Shown: positions 1-8,222 of the stretch, piece after piece | How the letters are laid out: each line of letters starts with the position of its first letter | Position numbering within the stretch: position 1 is the first letter of the stretch | Source: Nocardioides silvaticus | GTDB taxonomy: Bacteria > Actinomycetota > Actinomycetes > Propionibacteriales > Nocardioidaceae | Length of the DNA: 64,000 bases | Assembly (NCBI RefSeq): GCF_003160695.1 | Contig: NZ_QGDD01000001.1 | Span: forward strand, 744,001-808,000 | Reading direction: 5' to 3' | Notes under the pieces: model-generated | Databases searched by the model: none | What the model was told of the DNA's origin: nothing | What the model saw: the letters and a program-made list of their open reading frames with translations, nothing else | Program-made: the position numbers and the translations under genes

Positions 1-893
1 AGGTCGCGAGCGGGGCCCTCCGGCGGGTGGGCGCCACCGCGCCACACCGCGTGCAACCGTCGGGTGAGGTCGAGCCCGCCGACCTCGATCTCGACCAACC
101 GACCGGTCGCGAGGTCGTCGCGGATCGCGTGCGCACCGAGGGCGGCGGGGCCGGCACCGGCCGCGACCGCGGACCGGACGGCGGCCGTGCTCGACAGCTC
201 GAGCGCCGGGCTCGCCGTCTCCAGGCCCTCGAGCGCGCGGTCGAGGACGGTGCGGGTGCCGGACCCGCGCTCGCGGACGACGAGCGGCGTCGCGGCCAGG
301 GTGGCGGCGGTGACCCGGCGGCCCGACCGCCGGGCCCACGGGTGCCCGGGGCCGACGACCACGACGAGCGTGTCGGTGCCGACCAGCCGGTGTCGGAGGT
401 CCTCGGGGGCGTCGGGCCCCTCGACGAAGCCGAGGTCGACGTCGCCGGCCGCCACCAGGGCGGCCACCCGCTCGCTGTTCGTCGCGGTCATGGTGACCTC
501 GGTCGGCGCCTGGCCGAGCTGCACCTGCCGGGCGCGGAGGGCGACCAGCCAGCCGGGGAGCAGGTGCTCGGCGATGGTGAGGCTGGCCGCGATGGTCAGG
601 TGCCCGCGCCGGTCCGCGCGCAGCGCGGCGATCCCGGCGTCGAGCTGCCCGGCCGCCTCCAGCACGCCCGCCGCCCACTGCACGAGGAGCTCACCGGTCG
701 GCGTCAGGGCCGATCCCCGCCGGGACCGGTCGAGCAGCGCCGTACCGACCAACGACTCCATGGTCCGCACCCGCGACGACGCCGCCTGCTGGGTGACGCC
801 GAGCTCGGCCGCCGCCGCGCTCAGACTGCCGGTGCGGGAGACCACGGTCAGCAGCTCGAGAGCGCGCAGCTCCGGCACGTGAGGTCCCAGCAC
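1..893 (-). CDS. LysR-family transcriptional regulator (3' end outside window)
   Basis: The complementary strand reads from a GTG at 893 (alternative GTG at 878) into a LysR winged helix-turn-helix: PELRALELLTVVSRTGSLSAAA, then AELGVTQQAASSRVRTME in the recognition region. The frame stays open to the left edge, so the C-terminal end of the effector-binding domain is missing. LysR proteins are one-component regulators that bind a small co-inducer and usually control a divergent or nearby gene. Here the divergent neighbour is the FprA-type reductase at 980, with about 87 bases between, but no clear T-N11-A operator was recognised. No effector can be proposed. The family call is firm; the start is uncertain by five codons. 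Confidence 0.88.
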   Translation of the reverse strand, partial: MLGPHVPELRALELLTVVSRTGSLSAAAAELGVTQQAASSRVRTMESLVGTALLDRSRRGSALTPTGELLVQWAAGVLEAAGQLDAGIAALRADRRGHLTIAASLTIAEHLLPGWLVALRARQVQLGQAPTEVTMTATNSERVAALVAAGDVDLGFVEGPDAPEDLRHRLVGTDTLVVVVGPGHPWARRSGRRVTAATLAATPLVVRERGSGTRTVLDRALEGLETASPALELSSTAAVRSAVAAGAGPAALGAHAIRDDLATGRLVEIEVGGLDLTRRLHAVWRGGAHPPEGPARD

Positions 894-979
894 GAGGACA
901 CGCTATCCCAAGGCTGCCTTGTGACCCCACAACCACAACCTCGTTCTGTGGCGAGCAGTTCGTGTCCAGGATGGAGGAC

Positions 980-2329
980 ATGACTCTCCGCGTTGCGATC
1001 GTGGGCGCCGGCCCCGCCGGCATCTACGCCGCCGACATCCTCACCAAGTCCAGCGCCGAGACCGGCACGCCCGTCTCCGTCGACCTGCTCGAGCGACTGC
1101 CCGCCCCGTTCGGGCTGGTCCGCTACGGCGTCGCGCCCGACCACCCGCGGATCAAGGAGATCGTCAAGGCGCTCCACCGCGTGCTCGCGAAGCCGGAGGT
1201 GCGGCTGCTGGGCAACGTCGAGTACGGCGTCGACGTCAAGCTCGAGGACCTGCGCACCTATTACGACGCCGTCGTCGTCGCGACCGGCGCGATGGCCGAC
1301 CGCGACCTCGGGATCCCCGGCGAGGAGCTGACGTACGGCGCCGCCGAGTTCGTCTCGTGGTACGACGCACACCCGGACGTGTCGCAGGACTGGCCGCTCG
1401 ACGCGACCAGCGTCGCGGTCATCGGGGTCGGCAACGTGGCGCTCGACGTCGCTCGCGTGCTCGCCAAGACGGGCGACGAGATGCTGACGACCGACATCCC
1501 CTCGCACGTGCACTACGGCTTGTGGTCCAAGACCACGACGGATGTCCACGTGTTCGCCCGCCGCGGTCCGGCGTACGCGAAGTTCTCGCCGATGGAGCTG
1601 CGCGAGCTCAACCACTCCCCCAACGTCGAGGTGGTCGTGCACCCCGAGGGGTTCGACGTCGACGACCACGGCATGGAGCACATCGGCAAGCACAAGGCGC
1701 AGAAGATGGTGCTCGACACGCTCGCCAACTGGGTCGGTCGCGAGCCGGTCGGGAAGCCGCACCGCATCCACCTGCACTTCGCCCAGGCGCCCGTTGAGGT
1801 GCGCGGTGCCGACGGCAAGGTCACCACGCTGCGCACGGAGCGGACCCGTCCGCTCGGGGACGGCAACGTCGAGGGCACCGGCGAGGTGACCGACTGGGAC
1901 GTGCAGGCGGTGTACCGCGCGGTCGGCTACCGCAGCACGGCCCTGCCGGGGCTGCCGTTCGACGACCGCGCGGCCGTGATCCCGAACGACGGCGGTCGGG
2001 TGCTCGGCCTCGACGGCCGTGCCATCCCCGGCACCTACGTCACCGGCTGGATCAAGCGCGGTCCGGTTGGCCTCATCGGCCACACGAAGAGCGACGCCGC
2101 CGAGACCGTCGGCCACCTGCTGGCCGACCTGGCCGCGTCCGGGCCGACCGCGACCCTCCGCGAGCCCGCCGACGTCGACGCCTACCTGGCCGAGCGCGGG
2201 GTCGACGTCACGACCTTCGAGCACTGGGAGCGGCTCGACCGGCACGAGGTCGCCCTGGGCGAGGCCCAAGGACGCGAGCGGGTCAAGGTCGCCGAGCGGG
2301 AGGCGATGCTCGAGGCCGGGCGCGGCTGA
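980..2329 (+). CDS. fprA: FprA-type ferredoxin/flavodoxin-NADP+ reductase
   Basis: This is an adrenodoxin-reductase-like flavoprotein of 449 aa. It moves electrons between NADPH and ferredoxin, supplying P450s and other ferredoxin-dependent enzymes in the cytosol. The FAD motif VGAGPAG lies at residues 8-14, followed by the family-typical FGLVRYGVAPDHP. A second Rossmann motif VIGVGNVALDVAR is near residues 147-159, and the C-terminal GTYVTGWIKRGPVGLIGHTK near 350 closes over FAD. Length fits mycobacterial FprA (about 456 aa). ATG 980 was chosen because GGAGG sits just before it and the protein then starts at MTLRVAIVG; a GTG at 962 and an ATG at 971 are in frame. The P450 at 46952 is a possible client, but they are not linked. 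Confidence 0.9.
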   Translation: MTLRVAIVGAGPAGIYAADILTKSSAETGTPVSVDLLERLPAPFGLVRYGVAPDHPRIKEIVKALHRVLAKPEVRLLGNVEYGVDVKLEDLRTYYDAVVVATGAMADRDLGIPGEELTYGAAEFVSWYDAHPDVSQDWPLDATSVAVIGVGNVALDVARVLAKTGDEMLTTDIPSHVHYGLWSKTTTDVHVFARRGPAYAKFSPMELRELNHSPNVEVVVHPEGFDVDDHGMEHIGKHKAQKMVLDTLANWVGREPVGKPHRIHLHFAQAPVEVRGADGKVTTLRTERTRPLGDGNVEGTGEVTDWDVQAVYRAVGYRSTALPGLPFDDRAAVIPNDGGRVLGLDGRAIPGTYVTGWIKRGPVGLIGHTKSDAAETVGHLLADLAASGPTATLREPADVDAYLAERGVDVTTFEHWERLDRHEVALGEAQGRERVKVAEREAMLEAGRG

Positions 2330-2360
2330 TCGCTCCGGGCGGTTGCCCTACCGTTGCCGC

Positions 2361-2897
2361 GTGCAGCTCTTCGAGTTCGAGGGCCGTCGGCCCCAGGTCC
2401 ACCCCGAGGCGTTCGTCGCGCCGACCGCCACTCTGATCGGCGACGTGCGCGTCGAGAAGGGCGCGAGCATCTGGTACGGGGCCGTCCTGCGCGCCGACAT
2501 CTGCACGATCATCGTGCGCGAGGGGTCGAACATCCAGGACAACTCGGTCGTGCACGCTGCCCCGGACGTCACGGTGGAGATCGGCCCGAACGCGACCATC
2601 GCGCACTCGTGCGTCTTCCACGGCGACACGATGGGCGAGAAGGCGTTGCTCGGCAACGGGAGCGTCGTGCTCGACCACGCCTCGATCGGCGCGGGTTCCC
2701 TGGTCGCGGCGGGATCCGTCCTCACCCCGGGCACCCGGGTCGAGGAGGGGGTCCTCGCCGCGGGCGCACCGGCGGCGCCGAAGAAGCCGATCTCCGGCAC
2801 CAACGCCGAGCTGTGGGTGGAGAGCAACGCCGACTACTACAGCGACCTCGCCCAGCGGCACCGTGCCGGCATCACGGTCATGCCACCGACAGCGTGA
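2361..2897 (+). CDS. Gamma-carbonic-anhydrase-like hexapeptide-repeat protein
   Basis: A 178-aa left-handed beta-helix protein of the gamma-carbonic anhydrase/PaaY-YrdA group. Regular hexapeptide turns run from about residue 12 to 140. The three expected zinc histidines are visible in SVVHAAP, TIAHSC and CVFHGD, with the conserved RAD and NIQDNSVVH segments before them. Members form trimers and may hydrate CO2 or act as thioesterases or acyl carriers; activity cannot be assigned from sequence. GTG 2361 is used because the family start (VQLFEFEGRRPQVHPEAFVAP) begins there. The 3' end overlaps the convergent ohr gene by 20 bases. Confidence 0.87.
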   Translation: MQLFEFEGRRPQVHPEAFVAPTATLIGDVRVEKGASIWYGAVLRADICTIIVREGSNIQDNSVVHAAPDVTVEIGPNATIAHSCVFHGDTMGEKALLGNGSVVLDHASIGAGSLVAAGSVLTPGTRVEEGVLAAGAPAAPKKPISGTNAELWVESNADYYSDLAQRHRAGITVMPPTA

Positions 2898-3294
2898 CCT
2901 CGATGTTGCCGCGCGTCGCGTTGGAGTAGGGGCAGACCTGGTGGGCCTGCTCGACCAGCTTCTGCGCCTCCTCGCGGTCGAGCGCCGGCAGCGCCACCTC
3001 GAGCTGGACGGCCAGGCCGAAGCCACCGGAGCCGTTCGGACCGATCGAGACGTCGGCCACGACCTCGGAGTCGGTGGTGTCCGCCTTGGCCCGGCTCGCG
3101 ACGAGCTTGAGCGCGGAGTGGAAGCACGCGGCGTAGCCGGCCGCGAACAGCTGCTCGGGGTTGGTCGCGCCGCCGGTGCCGCCCATCTCCTTGGGGACGC
3201 GCACGTCGGCGTCGATGAGCTTGTCGGTGGACTGGACGTGGCCGTTGCGCCCGTCGCCGGAGGCCACTGCGGTGGCGGTGTAGAGAGTTTCCAT
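2878..3294 (-). CDS. ohr: Organic hydroperoxide resistance protein, OsmC/Ohr family
   Basis: A 138-aa thiol peroxidase that reduces organic and fatty-acid hydroperoxides with lipoylated proteins as electron donor. Both redox cysteines are present: AACFHSALKL near residue 55 and VCPYSNATRG near residue 120. The N-terminal METLYTATA and GGTGGATNPEQLFAAGYA are typical of Ohr rather than OsmC. Start ATG 3294 fits family length; an in-frame ATG at 3315 would put the start inside the operator. No good ribosome binding site precedes it, so the message may be leaderless. It diverges from ohrR, the usual actinobacterial arrangement, with the operator between them. Confidence 0.95.
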   Translation of the reverse strand: METLYTATAVASGDGRNGHVQSTDKLIDADVRVPKEMGGTGGATNPEQLFAAGYAACFHSALKLVASRAKADTTDSEVVADVSIGPNGSGGFGLAVQLEVALPALDREEAQKLVEQAHQVCPYSNATRGNIEVTLSVA

Positions 3295-3297
3295 GTA

Positions 3298-3330
3298 CAC
3301 AACTATATTGTGCACAATCTATTTGCGCAA
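3298..3330. promoter_or_regulatory. OhrR-type operator between ohr and ohrR
   Basis: The 50-base ohr/ohrR gap contains three overlapping dyads: CACAA-CTATA-TTGTG (3298-3312), the perfect palindrome TTGTGCACAA (3308-3317), and TTGCGCAA (3323-3330). It is the only A+T-rich stretch nearby. OhrR operators in other bacteria are A+T-rich inverted repeats in exactly this position, so one array probably represses both genes until peroxide oxidises the regulator. The exact protected bases are inferred. Confidence 0.7.
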
Positions 3331-3344
3331 GGTACGCTTGCCGC

Positions 3345-3788
3345 GTGACCGACCGCCCGCAGCTGGCCCTCGCCGAGCAGCTCTGCCTGCCGTTGTACGC
3401 CGCTGCCCGCGGGATCACCCGTCGCTACGCCGAGGTGCTGAGCGCGGAGGGCATGACCTATCCGCAGTACGCCACGATGCTCGCGCTCTGGGACGCCCCC
3501 GGCCCGCTCACCGTGGGCGAGATCGGCGAGCGGCTGCACCTCGACTCGGGCACGCTGACCCCGGTGCTCAAGCGGCTCGAGAACGCCGGCTACGTCGCGC
3601 GGCAGCGCGACGCAGCCGACGAGAGGCGGGTCCTGGTGCGGACCACACCCGAGGGCGAGGCCCTTCGCGGCCGGGTCGCCGACGTGCCCGAGCGGGTCTG
3701 GGCGGACACCGGCCTGCAGGTGTCGGACGCCCGGGAGCTGCGGGCCCTCCTCGACCGGCTGCTCTCCGGGCTCGACGCGATCTCCTAG
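3345..3788 (+). CDS. ohrR: MarR-family organic peroxide sensor OhrR
   Basis: A 147-aa winged-helix MarR protein starting at GTG 3345. Cys14, in AEQLCLPLYAA, matches the reactive N-terminal cysteine that senses organic hydroperoxides in OhrR. The DNA-binding part reads LTVGEIGERLHLDSGTLTPVLKRLENAGYVARQRDAADERRVLV with the typical DxR wing. Known role: represses ohr, releases DNA on oxidation. Divergence from ohr across a palindromic A+T-rich gap supports this. The last four bases overlap the convergent gene at 3785. Confidence 0.92.
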   Translation: MTDRPQLALAEQLCLPLYAAARGITRRYAEVLSAEGMTYPQYATMLALWDAPGPLTVGEIGERLHLDSGTLTPVLKRLENAGYVARQRDAADERRVLVRTTPEGEALRGRVADVPERVWADTGLQVSDARELRALLDRLLSGLDAIS

Positions 3789-4351
3789 TCCCACAGGCCC
3801 ATCGCCCGCGACCAGAGGCAGCCCAGCGCGCCCTTGCCGGCGCCCCAGCCGCCCCCGCCCGCCAGCGTGCCGATCACGGCCGCGCCGGCGCAGAACGCGG
3901 TGACGCGGATCGTCTCGCTGAGCAGCCGGTTGACCCACTGCTGGCCCCTGCGGCAGACCCCGGTCCAGCGCGGTCCGGCCATGCAGGCGGTGATGCCCAG
4001 GGTGTCCCGCCACCAGGAGCCGTCGCCGCGCGCGTCGTAGCCCTTGGCGGACAGCGATCGCTGGATCATCCGCTTGACCCGCGGCGTGAACTCGACGCCG
4101 CGCGAGTTGCGGAGCCGTTCGCGCCGGAAGTCCCGGCCGTAGTGGCGCGCGGTGTAGCACGACCACTCCATCGACGGGCAGGTCCTCGGCGTCGTACGCG
4201 TCGCCACCGGCACCGCCTCGGCGTTCGTCGCGCCGTCGGCGGCCTTGGGGACCAGCAGCGCCGCCGCCACCAGGAAGAGGACGATCAACGGCGCCGCGAC
4301 CAGCCACCACTTCGGCCGTCCGACGATGTCCTTGACGAGCTCCTTGTCCAT
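3785..4351 (-). CDS. Hypothetical membrane-anchored protein
   Basis: A 188-aa protein of no family I recognise. One hydrophobic segment (WWLVAAPLIVLFLVAAALL, about residues 15-33) follows a short charged N-terminus, so it is probably a single-pass membrane protein with the rest outside. A weaker Gly/Ala-rich hydrophobic stretch occurs near 150-168. There are about six cysteines outside the membrane (TCPSMEWSCYT, ITACMAG, GVCRRG, AFCAG, LGCLW), compatible with disulfides, and a basic RRERLRNSRGVEFTPRVKRM middle. A good ribosome binding site, GGGAGG, lies 7 bases before ATG 4351. It stands alone between ohrR and guaA. Confidence 0.7.
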   Translation of the reverse strand: MDKELVKDIVGRPKWWLVAAPLIVLFLVAAALLVPKAADGATNAEAVPVATRTTPRTCPSMEWSCYTARHYGRDFRRERLRNSRGVEFTPRVKRMIQRSLSAKGYDARGDGSWWRDTLGITACMAGPRWTGVCRRGQQWVNRLLSETIRVTAFCAGAAVIGTLAGGGGWGAGKGALGCLWSRAMGLWD

Positions 4352-4445
4352 GCAGCTACCTCCCGAGCGTTCGTGATGGAACAGTTGCGGGAAGTGTGGA
4401 GTTCGTCTTCGAACAATGTCAACTATCGCTACCGGCGAAGCGGGG

Positions 4446-6017
4446 TCACTCCCACTCGATGGTGCCGGGCGGCTTGCTCGTGATGTCGAGCGTGACCCGG
4501 TTGACCTCGCGGACCTCGTTGGTGATGCGGGTCGAGATCCGCTCGAGCACGTCGTACGGCACGCGCGCCCAGTCGGCGGTCATGGCGTCCTCGGAGGTGA
4601 CGGGGCGGAGCACGACCGGGTGGCCGTAGGTGCGACCGTCGCCCTGGACGCCGACCGAGCGGACGTCGGCCAGCAGGACCACGGGGAACTGCCAGATGTC
4701 GCGGTCGAGGCCGGCGGCGGTCAGCTCGGCACGGGCGATCGCGTCGGCCTCGCGCAGGATGTCGAGGCGCTCGCGGGTGACCTCGCCGATGATCCGGATG
4801 CCGAGGCCGGGACCGGGGAACGGATGGCGCCAGACGATCTCGGGCGGCAGGCCGAGCTGCTCGCCCACGAGGCGGACCTCGTCCTTGAAGAGCGTGCGCA
4901 GCGGCTCGACCAGCTCGAACTCGAGGTCCTCCGGCAGCCCGCCGACGTTGTGGTGGGACTTGATGTTGGAGGTGCCCGCTCCCCCGCCGGACTCGACCAC
5001 GTCGGGGTAGAGCGTGCCCTGGACGAGGAACTTCACCTTGCTGCCCTCAGGGGCGCTCTTGATGATGTCGGCCTCGGCCGCCTCGAAGGTGCGGATGAAC
5101 TCGCGGCCGATGATCTTGCGCTTCGTCTCCGGGTCGCTGACGCCGGCCAGCGCCTCGAGGAACTGCTTCTCGGCGTCGACCACCACCAGCCGGGTGCCGG
5201 TCGCCGCGACGAAGTCGCGCTCGATCTGCTCGGTCTCGCCCTTGCGCATCAGCCCGTGGTCGACGTAGACGCAGGTGAGCCGGTCACCGATCGCCTTCTG
5301 CACGATGGCCGCGGCCACAGCCGAGTCGACGCCGCCGGAGAGGCCGCAGATGGCCCGGCCGTCCTCACCGATCTGCTCACGGATCCGCTCGATCTGCTCG
5401 TCGGCGATGTTGCCGACGGTCCACGTCTGGCGGCAGCCGGCGATGTCCCAGAGGAAGTGCTCGAGCACCCGCTGCCCGTGCTCGGTGTGCAGCACCTCCG
5501 GGTGCCACTGCACCCCCGCGAACCCGCGGTCGACGTGCTCGAACGCCGCCACCGGCGTCACCGTGGTCGACGCGAGCACCTCGAACCCGTCGGGCGCCGC
5601 CGTCACGGAATCGCCGTGGGACATCCAGACGTTGTGCTCGGTGGGCACGCCGCCGAGCAGGGTGCCGGCGTGGCCGACGTGGACGCGGGTGCGTCCGTAC
5701 TCCCGTGCCCCCGTGTGCGCCACCGTGCCGCCCAGCCCCTGCGCCATCAGTTGGAAGCCGTAGCACATGCCGAAGACCGCCGCGTCGCCGTCGAAGATGG
5801 CCGGGTCGAGGCTCGGCGCCCCCTCGGCGTAGACCGACGACGGCCCACCGGACAGGATGATCGCCTTCGGCTCCTTGGCCATCATCTCGGCCACCGGCAT
5901 CTCGTGCGGCACGATCTCGGAGTAGACCCGCGCCTCCCGCACCCGCCGCGCGATCAGCTGGGCGTACTGCGCCCCGAAGTCGACCACCAGGACCAGATCG
6001 TGCTCGGGCGCCGTCAT
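4446..6017 (-). CDS. guaA: GMP synthase (glutamine-hydrolysing)
   Basis: A 523-aa two-domain enzyme converting XMP, ATP and glutamine to GMP. The N-terminal class I glutamine amidotransferase has the oxyanion loop LSGGPSSVY, the nucleophile Cys85 in [10 protein letters not shown], and the His/Glu pair in [13 protein letters not shown]. The ATP-pyrophosphatase domain has the PP-loop [14 protein letters not shown] near residue 225. The C-terminal dimerisation domain ends in [19 protein letters not shown], the invariant GuaA ending. The full length confirms an intact gene. It is transcribed alone; the upstream region carries a large palindrome, a dispersed repeat and the 6C RNA. Confidence 0.98.
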   Translation of the reverse strand: MTAPEHDLVLVVDFGAQYAQLIARRVREARVYSEIVPHEMPVAEMMAKEPKAIILSGGPSSVYAEGAPSLDPAIFDGDAAVFGMCYGFQLMAQGLGGTVAHTGAREYGRTRVHVGHAGTLLGGVPTEHNVWMSHGDSVTAAPDGFEVLASTTVTPVAAFEHVDRGFAGVQWHPEVLHTEHGQRVLEHFLWDIAGCRQTWTVGNIADEQIERIREQIGEDGRAICGLSGGVDSAVAAAIVQKAIGDRLTCVYVDHGLMRKGETEQIERDFVAATGTRLVVVDAEKQFLEALAGVSDPETKRKIIGREFIRTFEAAEADIIKSAPEGSKVKFLVQGTLYPDVVESGGGAGTSNIKSHHNVGGLPEDLEFELVEPLRTLFKDEVRLVGEQLGLPPEIVWRHPFPGPGLGIRIIGEVTRERLDILREADAIARAELTAAGLDRDIWQFPVVLLADVRSVGVQGDGRTYGHPVVLRPVTSEDAMTADWARVPYDVLERISTRITNEVREVNRVTLDITSKPPGTIEWE

Positions 6018-6066
6018 GGGCGGATCCTATCGAGCCTGACGGGCTGGTCGGGCGGGGCGTCGTACC

Positions 6067-6111
6067 GGGGAATTTTGTCGTGGTTCGGCGACGATCACGA
6101 CAGATTTCCCC
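6067..6111. repeat. REP-like palindrome, copy 1 of 3
   Basis: A 45-base imperfect palindrome: GGGGAATTTTGTCGTG, 13-base loop, CACGACAGATTTCCCC; two mismatches in a 16-base stem. The same core recurs at 28389 and 46888. This copy lies 50 bases upstream of the guaA start and lacks the longer CGACGCA outer arms of the other two. It is not followed by a clean U-run in either direction, so a simple terminator is less likely than a dispersed palindromic element. Confidence 0.75.
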
Positions 6112-6184
6112 AGCGCGCCGACAGCCAGATCAGCCCGCCCGCTCGACTGACGAGGGTCCGGTCGAGCTTGAACCCTGATCTACC

Positions 6185-6247
6185 GGTCTCGATACGCCGG
6201 TCGCCCGCGGTCGCTTCGCTCCCGCGGGCGCGGCTACTCGACCTCCC
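6185..6247. repeat. Dispersed GTCTCGATACG / GCTACTCGACC repeat
   Basis: Starts GGTCTCGATACGCC and ends GGCTACTCGACCTCCC, with an internal G+C-rich hairpin (CCCGCGG ... CCGCGGG). These ends match, in reverse orientation, the repeats at 11821, 56513 and 56750, and in the same orientation those at 11905 and 13514. Together with the REP-like palindrome at 6067 it fills most of the non-coding stretch between guaA and the 6C RNA. Confidence 0.75.
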
Positions 6248-6289
6248 GGCCCGGATCTTCGCCTTCGCAAGCTCAGGCGAAGGGCCGTG

Positions 6290-6412
6290 AAAAAGCACCA
6301 GGGCCCGACCGGGGAGGGAGGGTGGTCGGGCCCTGATCGTCCAAGCAGCTGCTGGACAGTGCCTGAACCGAGCCCGGACTTTCGGGAGGGAGCGTGAATC
6401 TCCGGGCTCGTC
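6290..6412 (-). ncRNA. 6C small RNA
   Basis: On the minus strand two stable stem-loops lie about 40 bases apart. The first pairs GAGCCCGGA (6410-6402) with TCCGGGCTC (6379-6371) and carries CTCCCTCCCGAAAG in its loop. The second pairs CAGGGCCCGACC (6335-6324) with GGTCGGGCCCTG (6310-6299), has CCCTCCCTCCCC in the loop, and is followed by a five-U run (6294-6290). Two hairpins with C-rich loops ending in a terminator are the defining features of the actinobacterial 6C RNA, whose loops are thought to pair with purine-rich ribosome binding sites. The 5' end is a guess; the 3' end is set by the U-run. Confidence 0.78.
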
Positions 6413-6490
6413 TCGATCAACGACGGCTCACGGGGCGGGTTACGCCCGGTTACTGCTCCTTGTGGAGGAATTTTTTTACCGAAGGAGGGG

Positions 6491-8221
6491 TCAGGAGACG
6501 CCCACGATCGGCAGGCGCAGCGCCCCGGGCGCGCCGTCGGGCACCACGGGCTGCTTCGGGGCCACCGGTTGGAGCCGCGAGTACGACGATCCGGGGGCCG
6601 GCCGGGTGTCCACCTCGCCCTTGTTGGGCCAGAACGCCATGGCCCGCTCGGCCTGTGCGGTGATCGTCAACGAGGGGTTCACGCCGAGGTTCGCCGAGAT
6701 CGTCGAGCCGTCCGCGATGTGGAGGCCGTCGTACCCGTAGACCCGGTGGTAGGGGTCCACGACGCCGGTCTCGGGGCTGTCGCCGATGGTGCACCCGCCG
6801 ATGAAGTGCGCGGTCAGCGGCATGTTGAACGGCTCGCCGATGTTGCCGCCGGGCTTCCCCTGGACCGCTGCCGCCATCCGCCGGACCGCCTCGTTGGCGA
6901 CTGGGATCCAGGTCGGGTTGGGCGTGCCGTGGCCCTGCTTGGAGTTGAGGAACCACCCGAACGGCGTCCGCACCGGCTTGGTGGTGATCGAGTTGTCGAC
7001 CGTCTGCATGACCAGCGCGATGACGACCCGCTCGGACCAGTGCTTGACGTCGTAGAGGTCGAGGATGTTGCGTCGCTCCTTCCACATCTCCTTGAGCCAG
7101 CCCTGCCACCGCGGCGCCTTCGCGTCACCGTCGGTGAGCACGGTCTGCATGAGCGACATCGCGTTGGAGCCCTTGCCGTAGCGCACCGGCTCGATGTGGG
7201 TGACCTCGTCGGGGTGCCAGGACGAGGTGATCGCCACCCCCTGGCTGAAGTCCTCGCCCCAGTCCTTGGGGCTGATGGCGCCGAGCAGCGACTCGGAGTT
7301 GGTCCGGGTCAGCAGCCCCAGCCGGTCGGAGATCCGCGGCAGGTCGCCGGTCGCCTTGAGCTTGTGGAGCAGCTTCTGGGTGCCGAGGGCAGCGGCAGCG
7401 AAGATGACGTGCTGGGCGGTGTAGGTGCGCGTCGCCGTACGACGCGACAGCTTCGCCTTCGTCCAGCGCGCGTCGACCCGGTAGCCGCCCCCGTCGAGCG
7501 GCCGCACCCGGGTCACGGTCGTCAGCGGATGCACCACCGCGCCGTTCTGCTCGGCGAGGTAGAGGTAGTTCTTGACCAGGGTGTTCTTCGCGTTGTGCCG
7601 GCACCCGGTCATGCACTCGCCGCAGTTGAGGCAGGCGTTCCGCTGCGGCCCGGCGCCGCCGAAGTACGGGTCGTCCGTCAGCTCACCCGGCTCCTGCGTC
7701 GGGCCGCCGAAGAACACGCCGACCGGCGTCGGGCGGAACGTGTGGCCCCGTCCCATCTCCTCGGCGACCTGCTTCATCACCAGGTCCGACGGCGTCATCT
7801 TGGGGTACTCGACGACGCCGAGCATCCGCTTGGCCTGGTCGTAGTAGGGCGCGAGCTCGGACTTCCAGTCCGTGATGTGCGACCACGCCGGGTCGCGGTA
7901 GAACGGGTCGAGCGGCTCGTAGAGCGTGTTGGCGTAGACCAGGGAGCCGCCGCCGACCCCGGCGCCCGCAAGGATCATGCAGTCGCGGACGGCGTCGATG
8001 CGCTGGATGCCGTAGCAGCCGGCTGCCGGCGCGAAGAGGTAGCGCTTGAGGTCCCAGGAGGTGTCCGCGAAGTCCTCGTCCTCGAACCGCGCGCCGGCCT
8101 CCAGCACGGCGACCTTGTAACCCTTCTCCGTCAGCCGCAGCGCGGAGACCGAGCCGCCGAAGCCCGACCCGATGATCAGGACGTCGTAGTCGAACCCGTT
8201 GTCCACGTCGCTGCCGCCCAT
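6491..8221 (-). CDS. GMC-family FAD oxidoreductase (cholesterol-oxidase-like) with Cys cluster
   Basis: A 576-aa flavoprotein. The FAD motif IIGSGFGGSVSALRL lies near residues 16-30, with the E of VLEAGARF about 20 residues on. The GMC/cholesterol-oxidase C-terminus is clear: TAHFIGGCTIGDSPETGVVDP with the catalytic His, then GLHIADGSTISANLGVNPSLTITAQAERAM. Near residue 196 is CLNCGECMTGC, a four-Cys pattern seen in a subset of bacterial GMC enzymes and suggestive of an iron-sulfur or metal site. It likely oxidises an alcohol or sterol-like substrate. The aldehyde dehydrogenase gene ends one base before it, so alcohol to aldehyde to acid may proceed through this pair. Substrate unknown. Confidence 0.85.
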   Translation of the reverse strand: MGGSDVDNGFDYDVLIIGSGFGGSVSALRLTEKGYKVAVLEAGARFEDEDFADTSWDLKRYLFAPAAGCYGIQRIDAVRDCMILAGAGVGGGSLVYANTLYEPLDPFYRDPAWSHITDWKSELAPYYDQAKRMLGVVEYPKMTPSDLVMKQVAEEMGRGHTFRPTPVGVFFGGPTQEPGELTDDPYFGGAGPQRNACLNCGECMTGCRHNAKNTLVKNYLYLAEQNGAVVHPLTTVTRVRPLDGGGYRVDARWTKAKLSRRTATRTYTAQHVIFAAAALGTQKLLHKLKATGDLPRISDRLGLLTRTNSESLLGAISPKDWGEDFSQGVAITSSWHPDEVTHIEPVRYGKGSNAMSLMQTVLTDGDAKAPRWQGWLKEMWKERRNILDLYDVKHWSERVVIALVMQTVDNSITTKPVRTPFGWFLNSKQGHGTPNPTWIPVANEAVRRMAAAVQGKPGGNIGEPFNMPLTAHFIGGCTIGDSPETGVVDPYHRVYGYDGLHIADGSTISANLGVNPSLTITAQAERAMAFWPNKGEVDTRPAPGSSYSRLQPVAPKQPVVPDGAPGALRLPIVGVS

Positions 8222-8222
8222 G

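Noticed and set aside
6067..6111. guaA riboswitch
   Set aside because: The structure is a palindrome found elsewhere next to unrelated genes, and no purine-riboswitch core was seen.
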